Notes under the pieces: model-generated
Database searches by the model: none
What the model saw: the letters and a program-made list of their open reading frames with translations, nothing else
What the model was told of the DNA's origin: nothing
Program-made: the position numbers and the translations under genes
Shown: in pieces, positions 46,722 through 56,766 of the stretch
How the letters are laid out: every line of letters begins with the position of its first letter
Numbering within the stretch: the stretch's first letter is position 1
DNA from: Darksidea phi
Lineage: Eukaryota > Ascomycota > Dothideomycetes > Pleosporales > Lentitheciaceae
Length of the DNA stretch: 64,000 nucleotides
Assembly: GCA_030770425.1 (NCBI GenBank)
Contig: JASJFT010000061.1
Span: 1 to 64,000 of the forward strand
Reading direction: 5' to 3'

Positions 46722-49043
46722 TCACCATCCCCGCCCAACCCGGACGTTCCTACTTTTCTTTACACTCCATTTCTTATCCAAACCAAAACGACTCTTCCTT
46801 TCCATCAACAACGTGACCCTTTCTGCCTGCTTCTTCCCACTATCTTTAGTCTTTTTTCTCACACCGACTTCACGCTTGGCTAACCCTTTGGCGAAGTGGT
46901 TCCACTCCATACCCTTTTCTTGCGAGCTAGCGGTGAAATAGTGAGAAGCCATTGGGAATGAATTCGAGAGTGAGGGGCGCGAGGGAACGAATGAGTCGGT
47001 AACGATCTGGAATTGAGGGGCGGTGACGAGAGTGTTGAGGTCTCGTTTAAGAGTGGCCATTTGCTCTTGTACGGAGGCAATTTGGTAGGCGAAGAATTGT
47101 TTGTCCATTCCGGACTGGGTTTCTTGCGGGATGGATGTGGTAGCAATAGTGGCTGCTACATCAGCATCGACCCCTTGTTCGGTCTTTGCCTCGGTGGTAA
47201 TAGCTGGGCTGCCGGTCTCCTTGCTGCACGCTTGTGATCCATGCAATTGTGTATTGCTTCCTGCGTAGCGCCGAGAAATCCCCTGAGCGTCTGAGGGCTG
47301 GGGGGGCCAAGGTGGCCACGTGGTATTGCCATGTGGAAGGGACGGTGGCTTTGGGGATAGTGCCTGCTCCGTGCCTATTCCATGCTTCGGGTCCTGAGCT
47401 TGGTCCTTCCGAGATGACTCCGGAGCCTTGGTCTGCGGCTTCGTGCCGCGATTAAACTCTCTCGGAGATGCCGTTTCGTAGAGTTGGTCTAGTCGCTCTA
47501 AATCAGAGCGTATGACCGGATCATCATTTCTCTCCAAGTTTGCGTGCTGAGGCTGGCTGTCAAGACTTAGTCTGCCTTGGCCGTCATTTAAATATCGCGC
47601 GATGCGCTCTTCTGTGCGGCTGACTTCCTCGCATTTCTGTATCGTCGTTTCACTTGGATAAATATGACTCTGGCTTCTTGACTCCACCACGAACGCCATG
47701 CCAAGAGAGTGTCTTTCCCGCGTTCTAGTGTAAAGGGTCTCGGTTTCAGCGTCTGGTGTCCAGTACACGTTACCCTCGAAAAGCCGCTTGGCAGTTCTGT
47801 AGACGGTGGCAGATAACGGAGTCAACGGGTTCTTTGGGTCCATGGTAGCATTGACCTGGACCCTGCCACTGGCATGGCCGATCGTGATTGCATCGTTCAC
47901 TACCAGTTCCGGCGCAAGAAGCTGCTCGACGATAGTCCCCGGTATTCGCGCAGCAATCGCCGTCGTCAATGCCGCCGTTAGTGGAACCGCACGATGAGGT
48001 TGCGTATCAGATATGAATCTTACCACAAGATCCATCTGCGACGTCTTTAGTGTAGCACCAGAGAGAACAGGGTGAGTTGCGCTCATGGAAACAATGCCAA
48101 TTTTAGGTATGGTGCGTGGGACCTCGTCTTCCGCCCGCGCTATCCCCATGGCTACTGCTGCGGACTTGCGAATTCTTTCGAGCAGGGCAAGCTTGCCGGA
48201 CAGCTTGCCGAAGTCATTTGGGAGAATAGTACCATCAATTCCCACGTCGTCTGCGCGAATGAAGACCGCTGGGTTTGCGCCATCAACGCATGTTACTTTG
48301 TATCCAGCAATGGTATCCACCTTCTTCCCGGTTGGCAGTACTTTGCCCGTCTTGCTTCCATACGGATTCCGAAAGTCTAGTTTGATTTTTGATCCTTTCC
48401 CAGTGACTCCATCCACGGTGTAGTCGCCTGTTACGGCGGCCTGTCTCCTCACAACAGTAAAGGTTGAATCGATGAACCTTCCAGTATTCGTGTTCCGTAT
48501 CTTGACCGTGACCTCGCCGTCCGCTTTCACGTACATTTGCCGAGGAAGTAGGCGCGCATTATACGCATATGGACCAATGGCGCTGCTCATGTTGCCGCAG
48601 TTGCCCGCTACATCGACTTCGTCATTCTTGATACCCAAGCCGACGAACGTGTAGTCGACATGTGCCTCTCGAGTGTCTATCTCACCCTGTAGTATCTCTT
48701 TTGCTTGAGAGTGCTTTGATTGATCTATACCGGGATCGCTGTTGAGTCCAGAGTCCTTTTCCTTCCTATGCGACTCGACCAGACATATCTTCGAGAGACT
48801 TGATATTCCCGCGCCCATGCCATCCAGTTGCCTCCCGTATGGATCCCCCGACCCCATCAACTGCCGAAATACCCCAGGCCATACTTTGCGGTCCGAAGGT
48901 AGGTCTCGTGGATGAATAATGACAGCGCGCGATGTTCCGCCGCGGTAATAGGCCGCTCGGATAGCTCTTTGGATGGGAGCAGAGCTTCGTATGGAAGATT
49001 TGAAGGCGCGTATACGTAATCGGCGAGGCAGCGTCGTTTTCAT
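46722..49043 (-). CDS. PrpF-like isomerase with long C-terminal extension
   Basis: A single uninterrupted frame of 773 residues. Residues about 30-450 are PrpF/DUF453: AAYYRGGTSRAVIIH, QLDGMGAGISSLSKICLV, VDVAGNCGNMSSAIGPYA, NPAVFIRADDVGIDG and IGIVSMSATHPVLSGA. The family has a diaminopimelate-epimerase fold; bacterial PrpF isomerises aconitate for the methylcitrate route of propionate breakdown, and fungal forms are annotated as aconitate or methylitaconate isomerases. The Arg/Ser-rich N-terminus suggests a mitochondrial presequence. The remaining about 320 residues are hydrophilic, with a short helical patch (YQIASVQEQMATLKRDLNTL) and a basic end (RKSRFGLDKKWSVKKSRNV), and are not part of PrpF. 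I cannot identify this part. The start is ATG 49043. It shares a short divergent promoter with MGE1. Confidence 0.85.
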   Translation of the reverse strand: MKTTLPRRLRIRAFKSSIRSSAPIQRAIRAAYYRGGTSRAVIIHPRDLPSDRKVWPGVFRQLMGSGDPYGRQLDGMGAGISSLSKICLVESHRKEKDSGLNSDPGIDQSKHSQAKEILQGEIDTREAHVDYTFVGLGIKNDEVDVAGNCGNMSSAIGPYAYNARLLPRQMYVKADGEVTVKIRNTNTGRFIDSTFTVVRRQAAVTGDYTVDGVTGKGSKIKLDFRNPYGSKTGKVLPTGKKVDTIAGYKVTCVDGANPAVFIRADDVGIDGTILPNDFGKLSGKLALLERIRKSAAVAMGIARAEDEVPRTIPKIGIVSMSATHPVLSGATLKTSQMDLVVRFISDTQPHRAVPLTAALTTAIAARIPGTIVEQLLAPELVVNDAITIGHASGRVQVNATMDPKNPLTPLSATVYRTAKRLFEGNVYWTPDAETETLYTRTRERHSLGMAFVVESRSQSHIYPSETTIQKCEEVSRTEERIARYLNDGQGRLSLDSQPQHANLERNDDPVIRSDLERLDQLYETASPREFNRGTKPQTKAPESSRKDQAQDPKHGIGTEQALSPKPPSLPHGNTTWPPWPPQPSDAQGISRRYAGSNTQLHGSQACSKETGSPAITTEAKTEQGVDADVAATIATTSIPQETQSGMDKQFFAYQIASVQEQMATLKRDLNTLVTAPQFQIVTDSFVPSRPSLSNSFPMASHYFTASSQEKGMEWNHFAKGLAKREVGVRKKTKDSGKKQAERVTLLMERKSRFGLDKKWSVKKSRNVRVGRGW

Positions 49044-49286
49044 CACGCATCATGGGCTCCAAGCAATTAGGAGGCCATAGAGGCTGAGATGCGCATAGCG
49101 GAGGTGTGCGATCAAGGAAAAGTTCGGAACGAATGCCGAGGAGGACCTTGTTCGGTCCGCACGAGCCACCTATGAGGACATGTCCTCCGATTTTTTCGTG
49201 AGCTCTTTGCCTGCATCTTCAACATCATCACGTCATTCCATCGCACCTTCTTTATTATTGCCCTCCTTCCTTCGCCCTAATTCATC
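49044..49286. promoter_or_regulatory. Shared divergent promoter, PrpF-like / MGE1
   Basis: Only 243 bp separate the two start codons, both for (probably) mitochondrial proteins. A TATTATTG-containing, C/T-rich leader precedes MGE1. No factor site was identified. Confidence 0.45.
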
Positions 49287-50032
49287 ATGATCCAAAGGAC
49301 ACTCTTCCGCGCTTCAAGGCAGGCCGCGCGACCGGTGCAAAGGTTACAACCAGCATTCGCCCCGATAAGAGAGCAAGTCGGCACGCGAGCAGCTCCTGCC
49401 ATTCGATGGTACTCAGATGCACCAGCTGCAGAGCCGAAGAAGGAGGGCGAAGCTTCAGAGGTGAAGACGGAGAGCAATGAGACGGCGCAGCTGAAAGAGC
49501 AGCTTGAGAAGAAGGACAAGGAGATTATTGATCTCAAGGTATGATGCGCCACACATCCGATTTCTCGTGTATACGTATGAACTAACATGTATATCAGGAC
49601 AAATACCTCCGCTCAGTGGCCGACTACCGCAACCTCCAAGAACGGACAAAGCGCGAAATCCAAGTCGTCAAAGACTTCTCCCTCCAACGCTTCGCCCGTG
49701 ATCTCATAGAAAGCGTCGACAACCTCGACCGTGCCCTCTCCACTGTCCCCGCTGAAAAGCTCACCGCCGAAAACGCCGATCTCGTCACATTGCACGACGG
49801 CCTCAAAATGACCGACAACATCCTGATGAACACCCTCAAGAAGCATGGATTGGAGCGATTTGATCCCAGTGTGGAGGGCGAGAAGTTCGATCCGAATGTG
49901 CATGAAGCTGTGTTCCAGACGCCGCAGCCGGATAAGGAGGACGGAATATGCTTCCATACGCAGCAGAAGGGGTTCTTGCTCAATGGCAGGGTGTTGAGGG
50001 CGGCCAAAGTGGGAGTTGTCAAAAACTCGTAA
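49287..50032 (+). CDS. MGE1: Mitochondrial GrpE, nucleotide exchange factor for mtHsp70 (2 exons)
   Basis: Releases ADP from matrix Hsp70 (Ssc1) during protein import and folding. Exons 49287-49538 and 49598-50032 give 228 residues. The N-terminus (MIQRTLFRASRQAARPVQRL) is an amphipathic presequence. A charged helix (LKEQLEKKDKEIIDLKDKYL) leads into the GrpE dimer helix (RSVADYRNLQERTKREI), and the beta-wing carries FDPNVHEAVFQTP and GFLLNGRVLRAAKVGVVK, the GrpE signature. The 59-nt intron has an ACTAAC branch point and splits the coiled coil between Lys and Asp. Confidence 0.96.
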
Positions 50033-50894
50033 TCATATTCAAGAGTATATTTGAAGATGTGGTTTGCGATTTTTGTTTTTGTATGAATATTTGCTATGGG
50101 TCCATGGCGGTTGGGTCGCATTGGGCATAACGGCGTTTACACTTCTCGACATGTGTAAATATTCCCCTCTCCACTGTACGTTTTGGAAAAGCATCAAGGT
50201 TTAGACTTCTCTACTGTACATTGTAATAATTTTAACGAAGTAAAAGGATACCTTGGCATGGACGACAGAGACAGGCAAAAGTGATAAGTTTGCTTGCTTT
50301 ATTACCATGAACGGGTCAAGTACTGCTCATGTTGAAATTTCATTGTGTAGTATTCAATATATTCACTTTTTAGAGGCGGTATCTTCGAAAGGGTATGGCG
50401 TTGGTGCACGTCACTGCGGCAGGATAGTTTAATTTGCGGTCTGATCAATCAAACCTCGATTGATCTATATCTTTTGATACAGGTGACTACCACTAAAACC
50501 CATTCTATCGAAGCACACTAGCTCCCTCGCAGTGATATCTGCTCTAGCATGACGAGACCCCCTTCACATGGAGTTCCGTGGTAGTTTTCCGCGTCCAGAA
50601 TTCCATTCGAGAACGTCAATCCATGCAAATGGTATATAGACCTTGCGTAAGGCACCAGGAATTGTGGGAGATCAGGCTAAGAGAGTAATGACGGTAGCCA
50701 CGACCCATATTGGTCTGAATGAAATCAGGCAAGAGCTGCGGCCGACATGTGCTGCTGAAATAGTGGAGTCGGCGTAAATTTGTCCGTCTGATCGCTTATC
50801 TAGAGCATGTGCAATGTCAATTGCATTATCATCGTCGTCGTTGCCTGTGCTCGCACTGTAATGCGCAATTAACGAAGTGTAGACATATGTGAAT
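50033..50894. other. Convergent 3' region, MGE1 / RPB3
   Basis: 862 bp. AT-rich just after MGE1 (TGTAATAATTTTAACG). The minus-strand frame at 50672-50953 overlaps the RPB3 end and looks like chance. Confidence 0.4.
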
Positions 50895-52019
50895 CTACCA
50901 CCCTTGTTTATCTTGGCCGTAGCCAGGCGTAGCACCGTAAGGAGTCGTGCCACCTATGCCGACGTTGCCGCCCCAAGAACTTGCAACCCCACCATAGCCA
51001 GGCGTAGTGTATCCGGCGTCATTATTGCCGTAGCCATCGTTCATAATTGGGCTCTGGGCTCCGCCAAAGTCGCCTTCGGGGCCTCCGGTACCAGTCAGCT
51101 CGTGGATCACGGAAGCAAGTTTCTCCTGCAGTCCTTTGATGCCTCGTCCGACAATCTGATCGGGGTCTAGGCCGCCGACTGTTTCTACGTCGAAGAAAAA
51201 GCGTGTTGGGACAGCGTCGTAGTCGAAGGGCTCGTCTTCGGCGGGGGCGCCTCCATCGAGATTTATGCGTTCTTGGTCTACAGGCCTGAGGGGTGTCAGG
51301 AAAAGGCATTCGAAGCAAAGGGTAGGCATCAACTTACCACTCCTTCTTTGGGTCGTCACCCTCATACCAGAGGTCTAGATGATGCAGCTTGTTCGCAGGG
51401 TCGTATTCAAATCCTATCGCCGCGCTTGGTGCCCATTTTGCATGCTCTTTCGCGATACCCTTCTTTGCGACACAGCGCATGTGAATAGCCTGGCCTTTCC
51501 TCAGCTTGACAATACAGCTCCCTTGCGCCTCTTTATCTGCAATGACAGGCTGCCCCACCGCGTCGTTAGGTGGATTTGACGTGATGACTAGATCGCGTGC
51601 ATACACCTTCATTATCTCGTTTCCGGTGCATTTCGCGTTCAGTGTGAGCACTACCGAGCAGTTGTCGCAATACCCTTCGCAGTCACAGTCTCGCGAATAC
51701 AGCAGATCATCCACGCCTCGGGAGTTCAAAGGAATGAGGCCTAGTCGGTGGCATATAAACTCATCCGCCAGCACAGATGTATTGTCTAGGACTTCTACGA
51801 CGTCGATGGCTAGGGTCGGGATCTCCGCGAGCATGTAGCGCCGTAGCGAGTTGGCTGTCTCGAGATTGAAGTTCTGGATGATGAAGTTGGCGCGCGTAGG
51901 ATTTGCCTTCGGCTATGTTAGTCTCGGGAATGCGATAGAGCCACGAGACAATGAAGGGGCGTGCCTACCTCAAGGAAGCGCACGTTGATTGCACCGCCTT
52001 CCACGTCAAAGGGATCCAT
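50895..52019 (-). CDS. RPB3: RNA polymerase II subunit Rpb3 (3 exons)
   Basis: Alpha-like assembly subunit of RNA polymerase II. Exons 51969-52019, 51338-51912 and 50895-51285 give 338 residues. Alpha-type motifs are [40 protein letters not shown] and the zinc site [10 protein letters not shown]. The dimerisation domain ends [20 protein letters not shown]. The C-terminal 65 residues are a low-complexity tail rich in Gly, Tyr, Thr and Asn. The acceptor of intron 1 is ambiguous: TAG (used here) adds Pro-Lys compared with the AAG six bases downstream; both keep the frame. Splicing at 51286-51337 restores [12 protein letters not shown]. Confidence 0.95.
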
Positions 52020-53765
52020 GCTGCGCCGACTGCAGTATACGAGGGGAAAAGCTGACCGACGACTTGTTTCAGCTGTGCGGATGAGACGAGGTGTTGAGGC
52101 GACGGTGGAGCGGAGATGTAAGAGGGCGGAATGAGGCGGCGGGAGAGTGTTTTGCGCTAAGGTTGATATCCAAAGTTCTTTGACGAGGAATGGCCAGATG
52201 CAGGTGTTGTTGCCTAGGCTAAAAGAAGCCTAGCGCGTGCTGTGCCACAGGCAATGATTAAGTCGAGGTCTGGACTCGAAAGGAGGCTATGGTCGAATGC
52301 GAATACTTTGAAATTACACTGTTAGATCTGTATTTGCACATCCGAGATGGCTGAGCTCATTCTTTTCTGACTAGAACCGGGGACAAATACTGTATTGTTG
52401 CAAGGTGGCGACAGAAGTAAGAGTGTCTCTCCCTTACGGGTAGTGCATTGGCTTTACGGCATGAGGGGTTGACTACCATCAAGGGGTTCTCCCTGTATGC
52501 AGACTAGATGCATATGCACGAAAGAGTATTGCAATCAACGTCGGCCTACGAGCGTCAGGGCTATTCACGCCTGACAGTTTCTTAGATTCAAGAAGCACAT
52601 TCCTTAGGACATGTACTGGTCCATTTCAAACCGGTCCAGATTCAACATAGGGCGTCTTTGGCCCAGAAAAGACAATGCAAATCTCACATTTACTAGACAC
52701 GTAGTAAGGCAAGGGCCCATACATCAGTGGTTGCGGAGTTGAAATCGTAACATGCCTAAGACATCATCGGGAAACACATACCCAATGCTATTGATCCAAT
52801 TATCATAAATCCATATACCTAACATTTCCAGCCGAGCCGAGTTCAGCCTTGCGGAGTGGCATTAGGAAACACTGAAAGCATGCAAAACTAATTTTAAGAC
52901 AGTATCAACTGTGCCTTCTAAGGCAGATTTGCGCAAGCGGGAGCGGACAGAGCTGCGGACGATTTTGCGCACGGCTTGGGAATTGCGTGTCTCTTCCGAA
53001 CGCCCTGGGTGTGACAACACTGCACTTCAAGCATCCTATAAAGCGACATGTGACACGAGACCTGAATCTGACAGGGAGGGAAATGCCCAAAAGGGGCGGG
53101 ATGACAACGGCGGAGAGATAGGGGTAGTGGAATCAGCCTGGTTGCGCGGAAGGAACCTGGAGATGTCCTCTTCGTACTAGTACAGATACGATTCGTACTG
53201 TATACGATTCCCTTGAGGCATGACTCTACGGTGACTATCACATGGCCACGGAAGGCCGGTATAGCGACGCCGCATAGCCCAATACATCAATGCCCCACGC
53301 TCCCTAGCAGGCGACGCAAACGTGAAAAGTTCGAGTGCTTTTGTGAGCAGTGCAGTCTCGAGCCATCGGGGCTGAGTCGGCGTGTGATAGCGGCTCGAAG
53401 TCAGTCAGAGCGTGAAGTCCGGAGCCGAGTCCTCAGGTCGACAACATTCTACAGCGCCGCGCGTTCCGCCATGCGCCGAATGTGATCACTGATGTTGGTT
53501 GAGGACGCTGGGGGGCGCAGCAATAAAGCCGAGGTGGCCAGAAGTTGAGGGAAGAATTGTCAGAGGCAAATGGTTGGAGGAGGTGCGACCCTGCTTGGCG
53601 CGAGGCGGAGCACTGAGCATCATTGAACGGCAGACGTTTGCGGAACCGGAACAGCCACTTTCGACTTTACGCATAGAGCAGTATTTAGACCTTCTCTTCT
53701 GCTTCCCTCACAGTAAACTCTCTACAACACTGCACACGACCGACCTTTCATCATCTCGCGAGAAT
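52020..53765. promoter_or_regulatory. 1.7-kb divergent interval, RPB3 / calcipressin
   Basis: Two head-to-head genes; both promoters lie here. No coding sequence recognised despite several short overlapping frames at 52900-53700. Confidence 0.4.
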
Positions 53766-54615
53766 ATGACTGCCATGGCCACAGACTTGCCCTCCCCGCA
53801 CCATTCGCGGACATCGTCACGACCCAAGTCGCCACTATCGCTAGACCTCTCCGATCTACCCCCGCTTTCGCAACCCTCACCCCCTTCGAACACCCTGATT
53901 ATTACGGTAAGTTGCAGCTGCTTCTGTTACTTTTATCTCCGCACTCAAGACTGACAGTTGGCAGAACCTCGTCGAGCCAGAGATCTTCCAACCGTCCAAC
54001 CTCGTCCAGATCCGTGAGACGATAAACAGGCATGGCGCGATCCATACTTGGGCCCCCCTCAAATCCTTCCGCCGAATCGTAGTTTCTTTCTTCGACGTCG
54101 ACTCCGCCATCGCCATCCGCCAGAAAGTGGACGGAGAGCAGATCATGGGCTGCCGGATCCGCGTATACTTTGGCCTCAATACCCCGCTAAACCCCAGCGA
54201 CCAGCATCTGGCGCTTCCCAAGTCTGATAAGCTGTTCTTCATCTCGCCACCGCCCTCGCCGCCTATGGGCTGGGAAATGCGCAACGAGGGACCACCCAAC
54301 CCAATTGTGCATGCGGAGGACCTGGCCGCGGCTTTGGCAAGGCTCCACGCTGATCATCACGACCACCCCTCACCTATCGAGACGAGTCCTATGATGACGA
54401 GGCGGAGGACCGGTAGCTCGACTATCGTATATCATCCCGACGACTGTGGTGACAGTCCCAATCTCCCCGCGATTGCCGTTGAGGACACAACCGAAAGTCC
54501 CGCTCCTCAAAGTCCGATAGACGAGATGGAGGGTATCGAGGGCCCGATTGCGCAGCACAAGGCACAAGGCAAGAACGTTTCGACGGCAAGACCGCCTGTT
54601 GAACTATTGCACTAG
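53766..54615 (+). CDS. RCN1: Calcipressin, calcineurin regulator (2 exons)
   Basis: Binds and modulates the Ca2+/calmodulin-dependent phosphatase calcineurin. Exons 53766-53906 and 53965-54615 give 263 residues. The N-terminus is Ser/Pro-rich; an RRM-like domain follows (TLIIT-NLVEPEIFQPSNL across the 58-nt intron, to RIRVYFGLNTPL). The family signature FFISPPPSPPMGW lies at about 138-150. Residues 215-220, PAIAVE, fit the PxIxIT-type calcineurin docking motif, which the family carries C-terminal to the signature. A polyadenylation-type AATAAA lies at 54657-54662, 42 bp after the stop. Confidence 0.93.
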
Positions 54616-55368
54616 TTAACTTCATTTCCTTTCTCATGATTTAAATTTGTATTATAAATAAAAGTGTTATCGGGACAACAGAGCATGCCATGGCGTTGGT
54701 GGTGTCAAGGTTTATGGAGCGAATCGGGATTCGACCCATACTCTATTAGTGAGAGTTCAAGGCTCAGGCTCAGGATACATAGATAATACCGAGCATGTAA
54801 TGCGGTAGTACTATATAACTATTCAACGGCAAAGCAGACACTCCATGAATGGGGCCATCGCTTTGATTCTCCTTATCCCTTGAGCCAACCAATCATAGCT
54901 GAAATTCATGGGAGGTTGAAAAGGTGATCGTGGGTGTTCTCAGTCGTCACATACCTATTCCCCCTAGGACAATGAACTTAGACATCTATATTCGTGCCAA
55001 TCGGTCTTTCTAGCCAGCTATTAAAACCTTTATTCATGACCTTGGGATAAAAGGGAATGGATATCTCATTGCGAAAAAACTAAAGGCGGACGCACGAAGT
55101 TAGCAAAGCTTAACTGCGAGAACGATAATACTTCCTTGACATTGCATCGATCTATAAGCAACCACATGTCTGAATAGCGGAGTTACAAATCAGTCAATTG
55201 CACATGGAGTGTCGGATGCGGACATGGCACGTGACCTTAGCGCCAAAACAATAATCCGCGCCGAGCTCGCTTCTGCAGATTATCGCCCACAGACCTAGTC
55301 TTTGAACTTCCAACACTTCGACAATCGACTAACGTTGCAGCACCCGCGCATCTCGACACGCCGTCAAG
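54616..55368. promoter_or_regulatory. Intergenic and RPS6 5' leader, probable 5'-UTR intron end
   Basis: The left side is the calcipressin 3' region. On the right, CGACTAACGTTGCAG at 55326-55340 is a textbook branch point plus 3' splice site 28 bp before the RPS6 ATG, suggesting an intron in the 5' UTR, as is common for fungal ribosomal-protein genes. I could not fix the donor. Confidence 0.5.
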
Positions 55369-56217
55369 ATGAAGCTCAACGTTTCCTACCCCAACAATGG
55401 CACGCAAAAGCTGATCGAGATTGAGGATGACCGCAAGCTGCGCGTCTTCATGGACCGCCGCATGGGCCAGGAGGTTCCGGGCGACAGCGTGGGCGACGAG
55501 TTCAAGGGCTACATCTTCCGCATCACCGGCGGTAACGACAAGCAGGGCTTCCCGATGAAGCAGGGTGTCATGCACCCGACCCGTGTGCGCCTTCTCCTCA
55601 GCAAGGGCCACTCCTGCTACCGTCCCCGTCGTACTGGTGAGCGCAAGAGGAAGAGTGTCCGTGGCTGCATTGTCGGCATGGATCTCTCCGTTCTGGCTCT
55701 TAGCATCGTCAAGAAGGGCGACTCCGACATCCCCGGCGTCACTGACGTTGTCCACCCCAAGCGCCTCGGTCCTAAGCGTGCTACGAAGCTTCGCCGCTTC
55801 TTCGGTCTCAGCAAGGAAGATGATGTGAGTTTTCTCATAGCTTCTTCGCCAATCCTTCTAGTCAAGGATTGAGTCTGACGACCTGTGTTTGTATAGGTTC
55901 GCAAGTTCGTTATCCGCCGCGAGGTTCAGCCCAAGAAGGAGGGCGCAAAGCCCTACACCAAGGCCCCCAAGATCCAGCGTCTGGTCACTCCCCAGCGTCT
56001 GCAGCACAAGCGCCACAGGATTGCACTGAAGCGCCGCCGTGCGGAAGCCTCCAAGGATGCTGCCGTAAGTATAAGGGACCCCTACATGCAAATCCCTAGG
56101 CTGATACGCATCCCTTTGCAGAACGAGTACGCCCAGATCCTCCATAAGCGTATCAACGAGGCCAAAACCGCCCACGAGGAGGCCAAGAAGAGGAGGGCTT
56201 CTTCAATGAGGCATTAG
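55369..56217 (+). CDS. RPS6: 40S ribosomal protein eS6 (3 coding exons)
   Basis: Small-subunit ribosomal protein, target of TOR-pathway kinases at its C-terminus. Exons 55369-55824, 55897-56064 and 56122-56217 give 239 residues. [56 protein letters not shown] and the C-terminal [10 protein letters not shown] with the RRxSS phosphorylation site are all present. Introns are 72 and 57 nt. Codon use is visibly biased to C-ending codons (AAG, GGC, CGC), unlike the neighbours, as expected for a highly expressed gene. Confidence 0.98.
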
Positions 56218-56766
56218 GGGATGAATACGAGTGCATGAGTCGTGGAATGATCCTTTGGCGTCGGTTCGAAAAGGTGTGGGCTCCGATCTGGACGAAAACT
56301 TCGGATTTCTAGGCATGGGCATTACATACCAGGGACTGCTCGTTATAGCGGTCGGTTTTTAAATCAATCAGCTACATCATTCAAGATGTTCGTGATTACG
56401 CCATTGATTATGTATCAGTATGGTAATGATGTGAGGCAAGAGGCAAGCCTCTTAAAGAGATCTACTGCTCAGAATATTCTACAGCTGCCAATCTTCTCAC
56501 CTCGTTTCCCTGATCCTGCAAGTTCAAATATCAACATAATCTTGTAGATCTTGAGAACAGGACATTCCGTCACTAGCACTATTGACCTCGGGACAAACTT
56601 TGACCAACAGAGCCGATTTGCACAGATAATGCACAGAGAGCAACACACTTCGACACCGCATATACATATTAGCAGCCCAATTTCAATCCCAAATTATACA
56701 GAGCACAAAACGCATTGCATACTTGACAAAATTCACGTCTTCCCCAAGTCAAGTTTCAACTACGAG
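56218..56766. other. Convergent 3' region, RPS6 / AMA1-like
   Basis: 549 bp, AT-rich in the second half. No gene recognised. Confidence 0.4.

Noticed and set aside
54715..54785. tRNA-like 3' half (GGGTCGAATCCCG followed by TTCGCTCC on the minus strand)
   Set aside because: No matching 5' acceptor strand, D-arm or anticodon arm in the expected distance; the T-arm likeness comes from the palindrome CGAATCGGGATTCG.
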